A stretch of 64,000 nt of DNA from NCBI GenBank assembly GCA_041649615.1, contig JBAZMT010000003.1, positions 1 to 64,000 on the forward strand. The letters run 5' to 3'. Both the position numbers and the translations under genes were made by a program. How positions within the stretch are numbered: position 1 is the first letter of the stretch; each line of letters starts with the position of its first letter. Positions 47,965 to 55,648 of this stretch are shown one piece after another. The notes beneath the pieces were generated by a model. That model had not been told where the DNA came from. It was given only the letters and a program-made list of their open reading frames with translations, and did no database searches. Origin of the DNA: JALOAR01 sp041649615. GTDB taxonomy: Bacteria > Patescibacteriota > Minisyncoccia > UBA6257 > Colwellbacteraceae.

Positions 47965-49152
47965 ATGGCAAGGAAGACGAAGAAGAAGGTTGCGCCGAAG
48001 GCAGAAGAGAAGAAGCCGGAGAAGGTGATTGCTCAAGCGGTATCGGGCACGGTCGATCGCTTGAACTCGCTCTACCAAGTATCGAAGCGGGTGAAGGGCT
48101 TCAGGCCAGCGATGGAAGTGCTGACGAAGGTTCGAGCGCATCCAACGATCTTCCCGCTCTACGACAGGGCGACAGGTGTTGGCGGACACCCGATTGAACG
48201 TATCGCGATGATTCATGGGCCGTCAAACCACGGCAAGACGGCGTTCGTTCACGGGCTAGGGTTGTCGTTCCTCCGCGCTGGCAACTTCTACGCGTATATC
48301 GACGCAGAGTTCACGTCGCCAGAAGACTGGCTTCGAACGTTGATGCGGCAGTATGCCGATCATCCAGGGTTCCTTGCGAAGCGCCCCAAGAGCTACGAAG
48401 ACACCGTGGACAGCGTGCGTGACTTCGTGAACACGATTGCCGAAGCTCGAGTGAAGGGCGAGATTGAATCGGATACGACGGCGCTCGTCGTGGTCGATAG
48501 CATTCGAAAGCTCGTGCCTGAAGGACTGCTCAAGAAGCTTCTAAAGGGTGATGGTGGGCTTGATGGTGCTTCGGGGCGTGGAGCCATGATGAAGGCTGCC
48601 CTGAACGCGCAATGGCTCGATGAGCTCGTGCCGTTGCTCTATCACACGAAGACGGCTCTCGTGTTCATTGCTCGCGAGTACGACACGACGCCTGATGCCT
48701 ACAAGAGCGTTGAGCCAGGCGAGGGCAAAGATTACAAGGTCGGGGGCGGCAAGGGTTTGATCTTCGAGAGCAGTGTTGTCGGCCGCGTCACTCGGACTTG
48801 GGTGAAGGATGGAACTGGCGAGACTGCCCGGGTTGTCGGTGAACGGCATTGCGTCGAGATCACCAAGACCAAGGTGAGCGGCAAGCAACACAAGGTCGAA
48901 CGCGGTTACTTCCACACGAGCAACGGGTTGCTCGTTCCAGCGGGCTTCGACAGAGCCAGAGACGTGCTCGAACTCGCGCTGGATGCAGGTGTTGTTCAGC
49001 AGAGCGGTTCGTGGTTCTCGTTTGATGGCGAGCGTATTGGCAACGGGACGTCGGCGGCAGTAAAGGCTTTGACGTCGAACGAAGCATTGCTCGACACGAT
49101 TGAAGGAGAAGCACGTGGAAGCGAAGCACCCGAAGCACCGGACGACGAGTGA
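47965..49152 (+). CDS. RecA/UvsX-type recombinase
   Basis: 395 residues from ATG 47965 (GGAGGA four bases upstream). Residues 1-40 are a basic N-terminal extension. Walker A AMIHGPSNHGKTAFVHG (about 82-98); SFLRAGNFYAYIDAEFTSPE gives the conserved Glu; Walker B TALVVVDSIRKLVPEG; and KDYKVGGGKGLIFESSVVGR corresponds to RecA loop L2. HTKTALVFIAREYDTTPD fits the strand before L2. It should form filaments on ssDNA for strand exchange and works with the SbcCD-like and UvsW-like genes. Confidence 0.85.
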   Translation: MARKTKKKVAPKAEEKKPEKVIAQAVSGTVDRLNSLYQVSKRVKGFRPAMEVLTKVRAHPTIFPLYDRATGVGGHPIERIAMIHGPSNHGKTAFVHGLGLSFLRAGNFYAYIDAEFTSPEDWLRTLMRQYADHPGFLAKRPKSYEDTVDSVRDFVNTIAEARVKGEIESDTTALVVVDSIRKLVPEGLLKKLLKGDGGLDGASGRGAMMKAALNAQWLDELVPLLYHTKTALVFIAREYDTTPDAYKSVEPGEGKDYKVGGGKGLIFESSVVGRVTRTWVKDGTGETARVVGERHCVEITKTKVSGKQHKVERGYFHTSNGLLVPAGFDRARDVLELALDAGVVQQSGSWFSFDGERIGNGTSAAVKALTSNEALLDTIEGEARGSEAPEAPDDE

Positions 49153-49480
49153 GTGGATTCGAACGCATCTAGAGTTCATTGCCGGCATGGCGTCAGTCTT
49201 GTCGAAGGCTGAGATCGACAAGCATGTAGAAGAGCGGTTGTCCAGAGCGTTTGGGTTGATCCGAGCTCGTGTTGGGATGGGTCTCATTCGGTATGAGAGC
49301 AACCGTGGGAGATCTCCGTGTTACTTCGAATGGCTTCAGGCTTCGCTCAAGAGGTACGAAGAAACGAAGAACCTCGATGCGTTGCTCGATGTCGCGTTCT
49401 ACGCGATAGCCGAGTTCGAGAACCCGTCCCGTGAAGGTACATACTACGATCCAATTCGAGAAGTTCGGAACGAGAGATAG
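49115..49480 (+). CDS. Hypothetical protein, 121 residues
   Basis: GTG start 49115 inside the RecA gene end, with AAGGAG six bases upstream. Helical (SEWIRTHLEFIAGMASVLSK; KHVEERLSRAFGLIRARVGM), followed by FEWLQASLKRYEETKNLDAL and AFYAIAEFENPSREGTYYDP, the latter resembling the phage 'EF.nP..~~~f.p~D~~~S' family of small proteins. Unknown function; probably co-translated with RecA. Confidence 0.6.
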   Translation: MEAKHPKHRTTSEWIRTHLEFIAGMASVLSKAEIDKHVEERLSRAFGLIRARVGMGLIRYESNRGRSPCYFEWLQASLKRYEETKNLDALLDVAFYAIAEFENPSREGTYYDPIREVRNER

Positions 49481-49484
49481 CGGT

Positions 49485-49928
49485 ATGGCACATCAAGATT
49501 TCCATCGTGGTCACGTCAAAGCCGTTGGGGTTTGCCCTCTCTGTGGTGAGATCATCACGCGGACGTACCAAGTCGATATGGAGACGGGTAATGAACTGGT
49601 CTACGGTATCGGCGGCGTCAGGGGAGTCACGCAAAGGCACGCTCCGACTATTCGAGTCAAGTGGATGTGTGCGGGCGGTTGTGACATCGAAGTCAAGGGA
49701 GCCTATCCAGCCGGGCGTGAGCTTGACTTCTTTGGTTCTAGCGATGAACCGAAAGCGCCAGAACCTGAACCTCTCACCGGTGAGAGCTTGCGCGAGCTTT
49801 CACCAATGGCTGAGCGAGCAAAGCATGCCTTAGATGAACTCGGGGAAGGAATTGACCATGGTACTAAGGGTGAAAGACGGAACGACGTTGAGCCCGGGCG
49901 ACCTAGTGGCTCTGAACGAGAACGGTGA
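49485..49928 (+). CDS. Small Cys-pair protein
   Basis: 147 residues from ATG 49485. It carries CPLCGEIITR at about 18-27 and MCAGGCDIEV near 66-75, possible metal ligands, and a His-rich start (AHQDFHRGHVKAVG). The C-terminal part from about residue 125 overlaps the next gene and is polar. The perfect palindrome at 49771-49786 lies within its coding sequence. No strong ribosome site upstream. Function unknown. Confidence 0.5.
   Translation: MAHQDFHRGHVKAVGVCPLCGEIITRTYQVDMETGNELVYGIGGVRGVTQRHAPTIRVKWMCAGGCDIEVKGAYPAGRELDFFGSSDEPKAPEPEPLTGESLRELSPMAERAKHALDELGEGIDHGTKGERRNDVEPGRPSGSERER
49771..49786. repeat. Palindrome CTCTCACCGGTGAGAG inside a coding region
   Basis: Perfect 16-bp palindrome with the CTCACCGGTGAG core seen at 28781 and 35880. 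It lies in the C-terminal coding part of the small Cys-pair gene, about 72 bases before the next gene's ATG. Confidence 0.7.
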
Positions 49929-50886
49929 AATCATCAAGGCCGGCAAGGTCTATGACCCCGTTGGGGTCGTGATGATGGATGCACGGCTCGGGCACCCGGT
50001 TGTCAGAACAATCACCAAAGATGGTTACACGGGTGAAGCCATCGAAGTCCAGAATCTCGTAGCGGCTTCGTGGAACCCGCGGAAGGATCCTGACCCGATT
50101 GCCGATATCAAGCGGGCAGTGATGGGGTCTTCGAACGCACCTAAGGAACGATCTACCTTGATAGAAGAGATGATGCGGTTCGTTCGGACTGACCCGCACT
50201 TGCCGGCGATAGTTCGAGACAGGCTAGATCGAAGGCAAGCTGAGCAAGAAGCGCAAGCCGCAATGATTCAAACTCAGGCTCAGATCTTAGGCACGGCCAT
50301 GAACAGCGCGCTCGCTGGACAGCTCGCAGAGATTCATCTTGGTGGTCACAAGCTACCAACGTTCGAGATTCGAATGCCTGATCCTCCACCGTTGCCGATG
50401 CCGGGAATACCGAGCTTGCCAACGTACAAGACTCCAATGGACGACAATTCTCAATCGGTCAAGATCGTGTTCGACAAGGATGGCAAGCGACCGTTCTGGG
50501 TTGGGTTGCTTCTTCAGGACGGGCGTGAAGTTCAGGCCCCCGAATACGACAGGCAGATTGTCGAGATCGATATGCGTGGTTCATCGGTCAGCACGAAGTT
50601 CCCAACCGCTGCTCGCGATTGGGGTGTCGTTACTCATGTCGCATTGTACGACTCGCCAGATGCATCGACACCGATGCTCACGTTCCCGACCAACGTTGCA
50701 ACCAACGTGACGGCGGGATCGGTGTTGAACTTGGCTGACGTTCGAATCAACACGATGCCTGTCGGCTTGGCACCAGAGAAACGACTTCATCTTGGGCCGC
50801 CCAAGGTTGCTGAGGACGAACGAGAGCCGTTGAAGCAGAAGATGGAAGAAGCGCGAGCGCGCTTGAAGGGCATCCTTGGATCATGA
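49858..50886 (+). CDS. Hypothetical protein, 342 residues
   Basis: ATG 49858 is chosen because GGGGAAGGA lies about seven bases upstream. N-terminal beta domain (GTTLSPGDLVALNENGEIIK; DPVGVVMMDARLGHPVVRTI), a helical middle (RDRLDRRQAEQEAQAAMIQT) with a Pro-rich linker (MPDPPPLPMPGIPSLPT), then a beta-rich domain (DDNSQSVKIVFDKDGKRPFW; DWGVVTHVALYDSPDASTPM) that reads like a virion or decoration domain. Unrecognised as a whole. Its stop overlaps the SbcD-like gene (ATGA). Confidence 0.6.
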   Translation: MVLRVKDGTTLSPGDLVALNENGEIIKAGKVYDPVGVVMMDARLGHPVVRTITKDGYTGEAIEVQNLVAASWNPRKDPDPIADIKRAVMGSSNAPKERSTLIEEMMRFVRTDPHLPAIVRDRLDRRQAEQEAQAAMIQTQAQILGTAMNSALAGQLAEIHLGGHKLPTFEIRMPDPPPLPMPGIPSLPTYKTPMDDNSQSVKIVFDKDGKRPFWVGLLLQDGREVQAPEYDRQIVEIDMRGSSVSTKFPTAARDWGVVTHVALYDSPDASTPMLTFPTNVATNVTAGSVLNLADVRINTMPVGLAPEKRLHLGPPKVAEDEREPLKQKMEEARARLKGILGS

Positions 50887-51605
50887 AGATCGTAGTCACA
50901 AGCGATTGGCATCTCGACGCGATGACGGACGGGGTGCAACGTGCTGAAGAGATCAATCGCCTCGTTGACCATAGCGTCAAGGTGGCCATCGAAGAAGGAG
51001 CAGCGCTCTACGTCTTCGTTGGAGATCTGTGCAACCCTGACGGGTGGAACGCAATTCGCGCGATGGCGAAGCCAATCGAAGTCGCGTTGAAACTCAACGA
51101 CTACGACATCAATAGTGTCTGGGTCGCAGGCAACCATGACGTCTCCGAAGATGGATTGGGTACGACGACGCTCACGCCGTTAGCGGCCGCTGATGTTGCC
51201 GCGCAAGTGTTCGAGCAACCTGGCGAGTTCATCTTCAACGGCAAGAAGATGGATCTTCACATCGTCGGGCTTCCGTTCACGCCTGCCTCTCACAAGTACG
51301 ATCCCGAAGCCACAGTGAAGAAGATGAGCAAGCCGAAGCTCGGCATGCCGACGCTCGTGCTTGGGCACTTGAACTTGAAGGGCATCGCGGCTGGAAGCGA
51401 AACGAAGGAGCTTGCTCGAGGACGCGAAGTCTATTGGCCTGTCGATGTCATCAAGAAGAAGTGGCCCGGTTGCGTGATGGTCGGTGGTCACTACCACTAC
51501 GCCCAAGAGTTCGAAGGCATCCACATTGTCGGAAGCCTTGCTCGTCTTCGTCACGACGAAGAAGACCACAATCCGAGCATCATGATCTTGGACTTGGAGG
51601 CGTAA
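50883..51605 (+). CDS. SbcD/Mre11-like nuclease (T4 gp47-like)
   Basis: 240 residues. Metallophosphoesterase motifs in order: DxH in VVTSDWHLDAMTDG (residues 5-12), GD in YVFVGDLCNPDG, GNHD in WVAGNHDVSEDG, H in LVLGHLNLKG, and GHxH in VMVGGHYHYAQEF. All metal ligands of the calcineurin-like fold are present. It forms the nuclease half of an SbcCD/Mre11-Rad50 complex; the SbcC-like partner is two genes downstream. Length matches phage gp47-type subunits, which lack the C-terminal domains of bacterial SbcD. Confidence 0.85.
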   Translation: MKIVVTSDWHLDAMTDGVQRAEEINRLVDHSVKVAIEEGAALYVFVGDLCNPDGWNAIRAMAKPIEVALKLNDYDINSVWVAGNHDVSEDGLGTTTLTPLAAADVAAQVFEQPGEFIFNGKKMDLHIVGLPFTPASHKYDPEATVKKMSKPKLGMPTLVLGHLNLKGIAAGSETKELARGREVYWPVDVIKKKWPGCVMVGGHYHYAQEFEGIHIVGSLARLRHDEEDHNPSIMILDLEA

Positions 51606-51606
51606 C

Positions 51607-51984
51607 ATGCCGATCAAAGTAATACGCAAGGTCATCCCGAGCTCGAAGCTTGCGACAGTTGACGAGCACGTTGATCCGATGATGTTCACCGGTCAGTTCG
51701 TCCGGGTATTGCCAACGTCCAGCGCAACCGATGTTCAGCTGAAGACGTTCAAGGGTGAGCTCGAACGAGCAGGGGTTGCAGCCGTTCGAATGATGCCTCG
51801 GCCGCAAGGGAACAAGGTGCAACTCGGTGGGGCAGCCCAGACGGTGAAGTTGCTGATGGGGCCAGACGATTCGATTCCACCGGTTCGAGAACTCGTTTCG
51901 TCGCTCGTTACGTCGAGCACGAGCGCACGCAAAGCAGAACTCGAAGAGCTCCTGATGAAGCTCGCAGACGAAGAGGGGTTGTGA
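51607..51984 (+). CDS. Hypothetical protein between SbcD- and SbcC-like genes
   Basis: 125 residues, unrecognised. Beta-alpha pattern (VRVLPTSSATDVQLKTFKGE; AVRMMPRPQGNKVQLGGAAQ), then a helical end (SARKAELEELLMKLADEEGL). Its TGA overlaps the ATG of the SbcC-like gene and it starts two bases after SbcD's stop, so the three are co-expressed. It may be a subunit or regulator of the nuclease. Confidence 0.6.
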   Translation: MPIKVIRKVIPSSKLATVDEHVDPMMFTGQFVRVLPTSSATDVQLKTFKGELERAGVAAVRMMPRPQGNKVQLGGAAQTVKLLMGPDDSIPPVRELVSSLVTSSTSARKAELEELLMKLADEEGL

Positions 51985-53966
51985 TGGATCTCTACCCTGT
52001 CGAACTGAAACTGAAGAACCTCTATTGCTTCAAGGGTGAGCAATCGGTCGCGCTGGAACCAACCGTCTACGCGGTGATTGCTCAGGCCGATGACAACCCA
52101 GAGAGAAGCAACTGGCTCGGCAAGAGTACGTTCCTTCTCTCGTTCGCCTATGCGTTGTTCGGTTGGCATACGAAGCGAACCGACAACGAGATCATCACGA
52201 CGGGGCAAGACGAATGCTCCGTTGCCTTGCGATTGAACGATGGGACCATCATCGAGCGGTCGAAGGCGAACGGTAAGAGCGAGCAACTCAAGTTCGTTGC
52301 ACCTGGCAAGAAGCCGATCACGCAAGCTCAGGCGCAGAAGGCCATCGAGCAACACATCGGTCTCAACAAGGACAACTTCTTCGCGATGCACTTCTTCGAG
52401 CAGAAGCGCATCGGCGCTCTCGTAACGGCAAAGGGTGCCGAGCGGGTGAACATCATTGAAGGGTGGCTCGCCGAAGAGCTTGACCCAATCATGCGGTTGA
52501 ACGACGCAGCCGTTCGAGCCCACAAGAAAGCGTCGTTGGAGCTTGCAGACTTGGAGCGTGAACGTGCTGAGCTGAAGGAGGATTGGCGCAAGCTCGTCAT
52601 CGACTTGATTGGTACTGAAGACGCAACGGTCGACGTGAAGGCTACGATCGAAGACATGCTCGAGAAGGCCAAGGCCGAGCATGAAGCGAAGAAGCAAGAG
52701 CTAGTCGCCGCTCGCAAGGTAGCAACCGAAGAGGAGATTCAGAAGCGACTCTTGGCAGAGAAGCTCGAGAAGGCTGCCGAGTACGACGCAATCGTTGCAA
52801 GCGGATTGGAAGTTCGAAAGGCGTTCGATCTGATTCCAGCGACGGCTCAGAAGGAGTACGAGGACGCCCAAGCAAGCGCCACATCGGCGAAGACGGCGTT
52901 GGAAAAGTGCGGTGAGAAGCTCAAGATCCTTCAACATGGCTTCTACGTCTTTGATGGGCAATGTCCCATCACTTGCACGGCTTGCCCTTCGAAGTCGTGG
53001 GTCGATAGTAGGGCAACGAGCAAGGAAGTGCTTGATGCTGCGAAGCAAGAACTGGAGAAGGCCAGAACGTCCCACGTCGAGCTGACCAGGACGGCGACAG
53101 CGAAGAGGGACACCGCACGGGAACGGGCCGCGCTGGAAACCAAGCTGACGGCGCTCCGGGCCAAGGCCGAGCAACTGGCAGACGTCGCTGAAGAGATGGA
53201 GGGCAAGGAGGAGGAAGCTAAGAAGCCGAGCAAGGCGAACGAACACGTCGCAGCGTTGGAGACTGCCTTGGAGCGGCTCGCCGACAAGGTTCGGCAACTC
53301 ACAGAGGACAAGGCTTGGGCGACCAAGGCTATTGGCAGAGTCTGGGAACTGGAAACCCACATCCATCACGCCAAGGAGAAGCGGGCCCTCATCGTGGAGG
53401 CCGTGCAACTGACGGGGCGAACCGGTGCTCAGCAGGCCATTCAAGAGATCGTGATGACCAAGATAGAAGCCAAAGCCAACGAGCTACTGACGAACGCCGG
53501 CATCCCGCTTCAGATCGACGTCAAATGGGAGCAGGAGACCAGCGGGCTCGCCAAGGTCTGCCCAACGTGCGGCACGGCCTTCCCTACGAGTCAGCGCGCC
53601 AAGGCCTGCGAATCGTGTGGGGCTATTCGGGGGCCCAACATCCAGAGCAAGCTACTCATCGAGCCGACGAACCGTAGCGGAGCGGCTGAGGACCTTGCGG
53701 GTGTTGCCCTCGGCGTTGCTGCGAGCCGTTGGTTGCGCGCTCAGCGCGGGTCAAAGTGGTCGGCGGTCTTCATTGACGAACCGTTCGGCGCTCTCGACCC
53801 GCACAACCGAACGGCGCTGAGCAGCCATATCGCGTCGATGCTCCGCAACGAGTTCCGCATGGCGTTCGTCGTGGCGCACGAACGGTCTGTGCTGATGGCA
53901 ATGCCTGCTCAACTCAAGATCGGCGCTGGACCAAGCGGTTCGCGCATTGAAGGGACGGTGACGTGA
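51984..53966 (+). CDS. SbcC/Rad50-like ATPase (T4 gp46-like)
   Basis: 660 residues from ATG 51984. N-terminal Walker A-type sequence NWLGKSTFLLSFAYALFGW (about 44-62) lacks the first Gly but keeps GKS; Q-loop MHFFEQKRIGALV; a long coiled coil from about 175 to 490, broken in the middle by the hook-like CPITCTACPSKSW (about 325-337); then a zinc ribbon (CPTCGTAFP ... CESCGAIRG); signature SGAAEDLAGVALGVA; and Walker B AVFIDEPFGALDPHNRTAL. It pairs with the SbcD-like protein to process DNA ends. Confidence 0.85.
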   Translation: MDLYPVELKLKNLYCFKGEQSVALEPTVYAVIAQADDNPERSNWLGKSTFLLSFAYALFGWHTKRTDNEIITTGQDECSVALRLNDGTIIERSKANGKSEQLKFVAPGKKPITQAQAQKAIEQHIGLNKDNFFAMHFFEQKRIGALVTAKGAERVNIIEGWLAEELDPIMRLNDAAVRAHKKASLELADLERERAELKEDWRKLVIDLIGTEDATVDVKATIEDMLEKAKAEHEAKKQELVAARKVATEEEIQKRLLAEKLEKAAEYDAIVASGLEVRKAFDLIPATAQKEYEDAQASATSAKTALEKCGEKLKILQHGFYVFDGQCPITCTACPSKSWVDSRATSKEVLDAAKQELEKARTSHVELTRTATAKRDTARERAALETKLTALRAKAEQLADVAEEMEGKEEEAKKPSKANEHVAALETALERLADKVRQLTEDKAWATKAIGRVWELETHIHHAKEKRALIVEAVQLTGRTGAQQAIQEIVMTKIEAKANELLTNAGIPLQIDVKWEQETSGLAKVCPTCGTAFPTSQRAKACESCGAIRGPNIQSKLLIEPTNRSGAAEDLAGVALGVAASRWLRAQRGSKWSAVFIDEPFGALDPHNRTALSSHIASMLRNEFRMAFVVAHERSVLMAMPAQLKIGAGPSGSRIEGTVT

Positions 53967-54718
53967 TGCCTGAGAAGTACGTCGTAAGGAATATCGAAGA
54001 CTCGCTCATCAGCGAAGGTGCAATGGTTGGAACGCGGGCCATCCGTGTCGTCTTCGGTGGATGCAATTACTGGGATGGAACTCCTGAAGGAAGGCAGAAG
54101 GGGCTCGGCGCTTGTTCGAAGTGGTGCGACGAAGACTTTGGTTCGTCGTGTTCGAAGGGGATGACGGCTGACGAAATTGCTTCGAAGGTCGAATCGCTTC
54201 TTGAGGACAAGCCGAACCAATGGGTTCTTCTAACGGGTGGTGAGCCATTGATGTTCGTCGACGAGGCTCTCGTCGATACCTTGGCTGACTACGGTTTCAA
54301 GATCTATCTCGAGACGAATTGCTCGATTCCGGCTGAGGATAGGACCGTGCTCAAGCGGATCGACTACATCAGCGCAAGACCGAAGCTCGAGTACGACAAG
54401 AAGACTGGCAAGCTTCAGGTCCCGATGTTGGGGGTTGTGACCGCCAACGAGCTAGTCATTGCGCTACCTGGCTCGATTGATGGTAAAGGTTGGAGTGATG
54501 AACAACTGCACGAGATTGAAATGGACGGCGATTGGGACGATCTCTACGTCGTTCCGATGGACCCTACAGATAAGCGAACGGTCTTAGTGACCCATCTTCG
54601 CGGGGGATACGAGCGGCCAGAAGAGCTCGATGCAGCGGTCAAGCGTTGCCTCGAATGGGTTCGTGAGCATCCGAAGTGGAAGATCGGCGTGCAATTGAAC
54701 AAGGTTCTCAACCTCTGA
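53966..54718 (+). CDS. QueE-like radical SAM enzyme (7-carboxy-7-deazaguanine synthase-like)
   Basis: 250 residues from ATG 53966. The start resembles QueE: a short N-terminus with ISEGAMVGTRAIRVVFGGC (Cys33), then Cys50 and Cys54 in ACSKWCDEDF: a long insertion between the first and second cluster cysteines, as in CX14CX2C QueE enzymes, but here C-x16-C-x3-C. WVLLTGGEPLMF is the radical SAM GGEP motif and FKIYLETNCSIP the next conserved strand. QueE makes CDG in the 7-deazaguanine pathway; no FolE, QueD or QueC is seen in this window. Related radical SAM functions cannot be excluded. Confidence 0.7.
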   Translation: MPEKYVVRNIEDSLISEGAMVGTRAIRVVFGGCNYWDGTPEGRQKGLGACSKWCDEDFGSSCSKGMTADEIASKVESLLEDKPNQWVLLTGGEPLMFVDEALVDTLADYGFKIYLETNCSIPAEDRTVLKRIDYISARPKLEYDKKTGKLQVPMLGVVTANELVIALPGSIDGKGWSDEQLHEIEMDGDWDDLYVVPMDPTDKRTVLVTHLRGGYERPEELDAAVKRCLEWVREHPKWKIGVQLNKVLNL

Positions 54719-54727
54719 AAGAACACC

Positions 54728-55648
54728 ATGGCCAGAAAGACCAAGACAGCAAACCCGGCAACGCCCAAGGCAGAGTTCCATAAGATCCACGAGCAACTAC
54801 TTGGGATGAAGATTCCAATTGGGATGCTCGTATTGGACCCGGAGAACGCACGGGATCACAACGAGCAGAACATCGACTCGATCAAGACATCGCTCGATGA
54901 GTTCGGTCAGCGCAAGTGCATCGTCGTCAAGAAGAGCGACATGACCATCACTGCCGGCAACGGTACGGTGACGGCTGCGAAGCAACTTGGATGGACGCAC
55001 ATCGCGGCTCTCATCACCGACGATGACGAGGTAACCGCGGCCGCGTATGCACTCGCCGACAATCGAACCGGTGAGCTCGCGACGTGGAACTACGATCGCC
55101 TCGTCAAAACGATGTCGAGCTTGCACAAGAACGGGTTCGAGCTCTTGAAGCTAGGTTGGGACGACACCGAGACGCGCATGATGATGCAGCTCGACTCGTC
55201 GGCGTTCAAGGACATGCAACGGCTCAACGTCGATGCGACGCTGAGCAATAGCGTTGTTCGAGAACTCGGTGAGGGGAAGGATTCGAATTGCGACAAGAAC
55301 GAGCAGTGGTTCTACTGTGAGTTCTACAAGGACGAAGAGACCTTCAAGCGCCTCAGCGACAAGCTCCGACCGTATCTGCGCACGGAGCACGAGATCTCGG
55401 GCGAGTTCTTCGCACAGATGGTTGATGCGTTCATCGCAGACCATGCGTCTGACTTGCCTCCACCCGTTGCGAATCCCGAACCAGAACCGAAGCCTGAGCC
55501 CAAAGCTAAGGCCGACCCCGCGCTGGACCAGAAGGTGAAGCCGAAGAAGCCAAGCAACGTCGAGAAGAGCGTGAGCGAGCCGGTGAAGACGAAGCGTAAG
55601 TGCACGAAGAAAGGTTGCAAGGACAAGGGTAAGGAGAAGGCTCGATGA
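54728..55648 (+). CDS. ParB/Srx-like domain protein (DNA modification-associated)
   Basis: 306 residues. Residues 28-130 match the ParB/sulfiredoxin fold: IPIGMLVLDPENARDHNEQN, then SIKTSLDEFGQRKCIVVKKS and MTITAGNGTVTAAKQLG, followed by AYALADNRTGELATWNYDRL. These features occur in ParB-like proteins encoded with phage methylases and modification enzymes. The C-terminal ~70 residues are Pro/Lys-rich with a KCTKKGCKDKG motif. It overlaps the next gene (ATGA). It lies between two radical SAM genes; a DNA-binding or nucleotidase role is possible. Confidence 0.65.
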   Translation: MARKTKTANPATPKAEFHKIHEQLLGMKIPIGMLVLDPENARDHNEQNIDSIKTSLDEFGQRKCIVVKKSDMTITAGNGTVTAAKQLGWTHIAALITDDDEVTAAAYALADNRTGELATWNYDRLVKTMSSLHKNGFELLKLGWDDTETRMMMQLDSSAFKDMQRLNVDATLSNSVVRELGEGKDSNCDKNEQWFYCEFYKDEETFKRLSDKLRPYLRTEHEISGEFFAQMVDAFIADHASDLPPPVANPEPEPKPEPKAKADPALDQKVKPKKPSNVEKSVSEPVKTKRKCTKKGCKDKGKEKAR

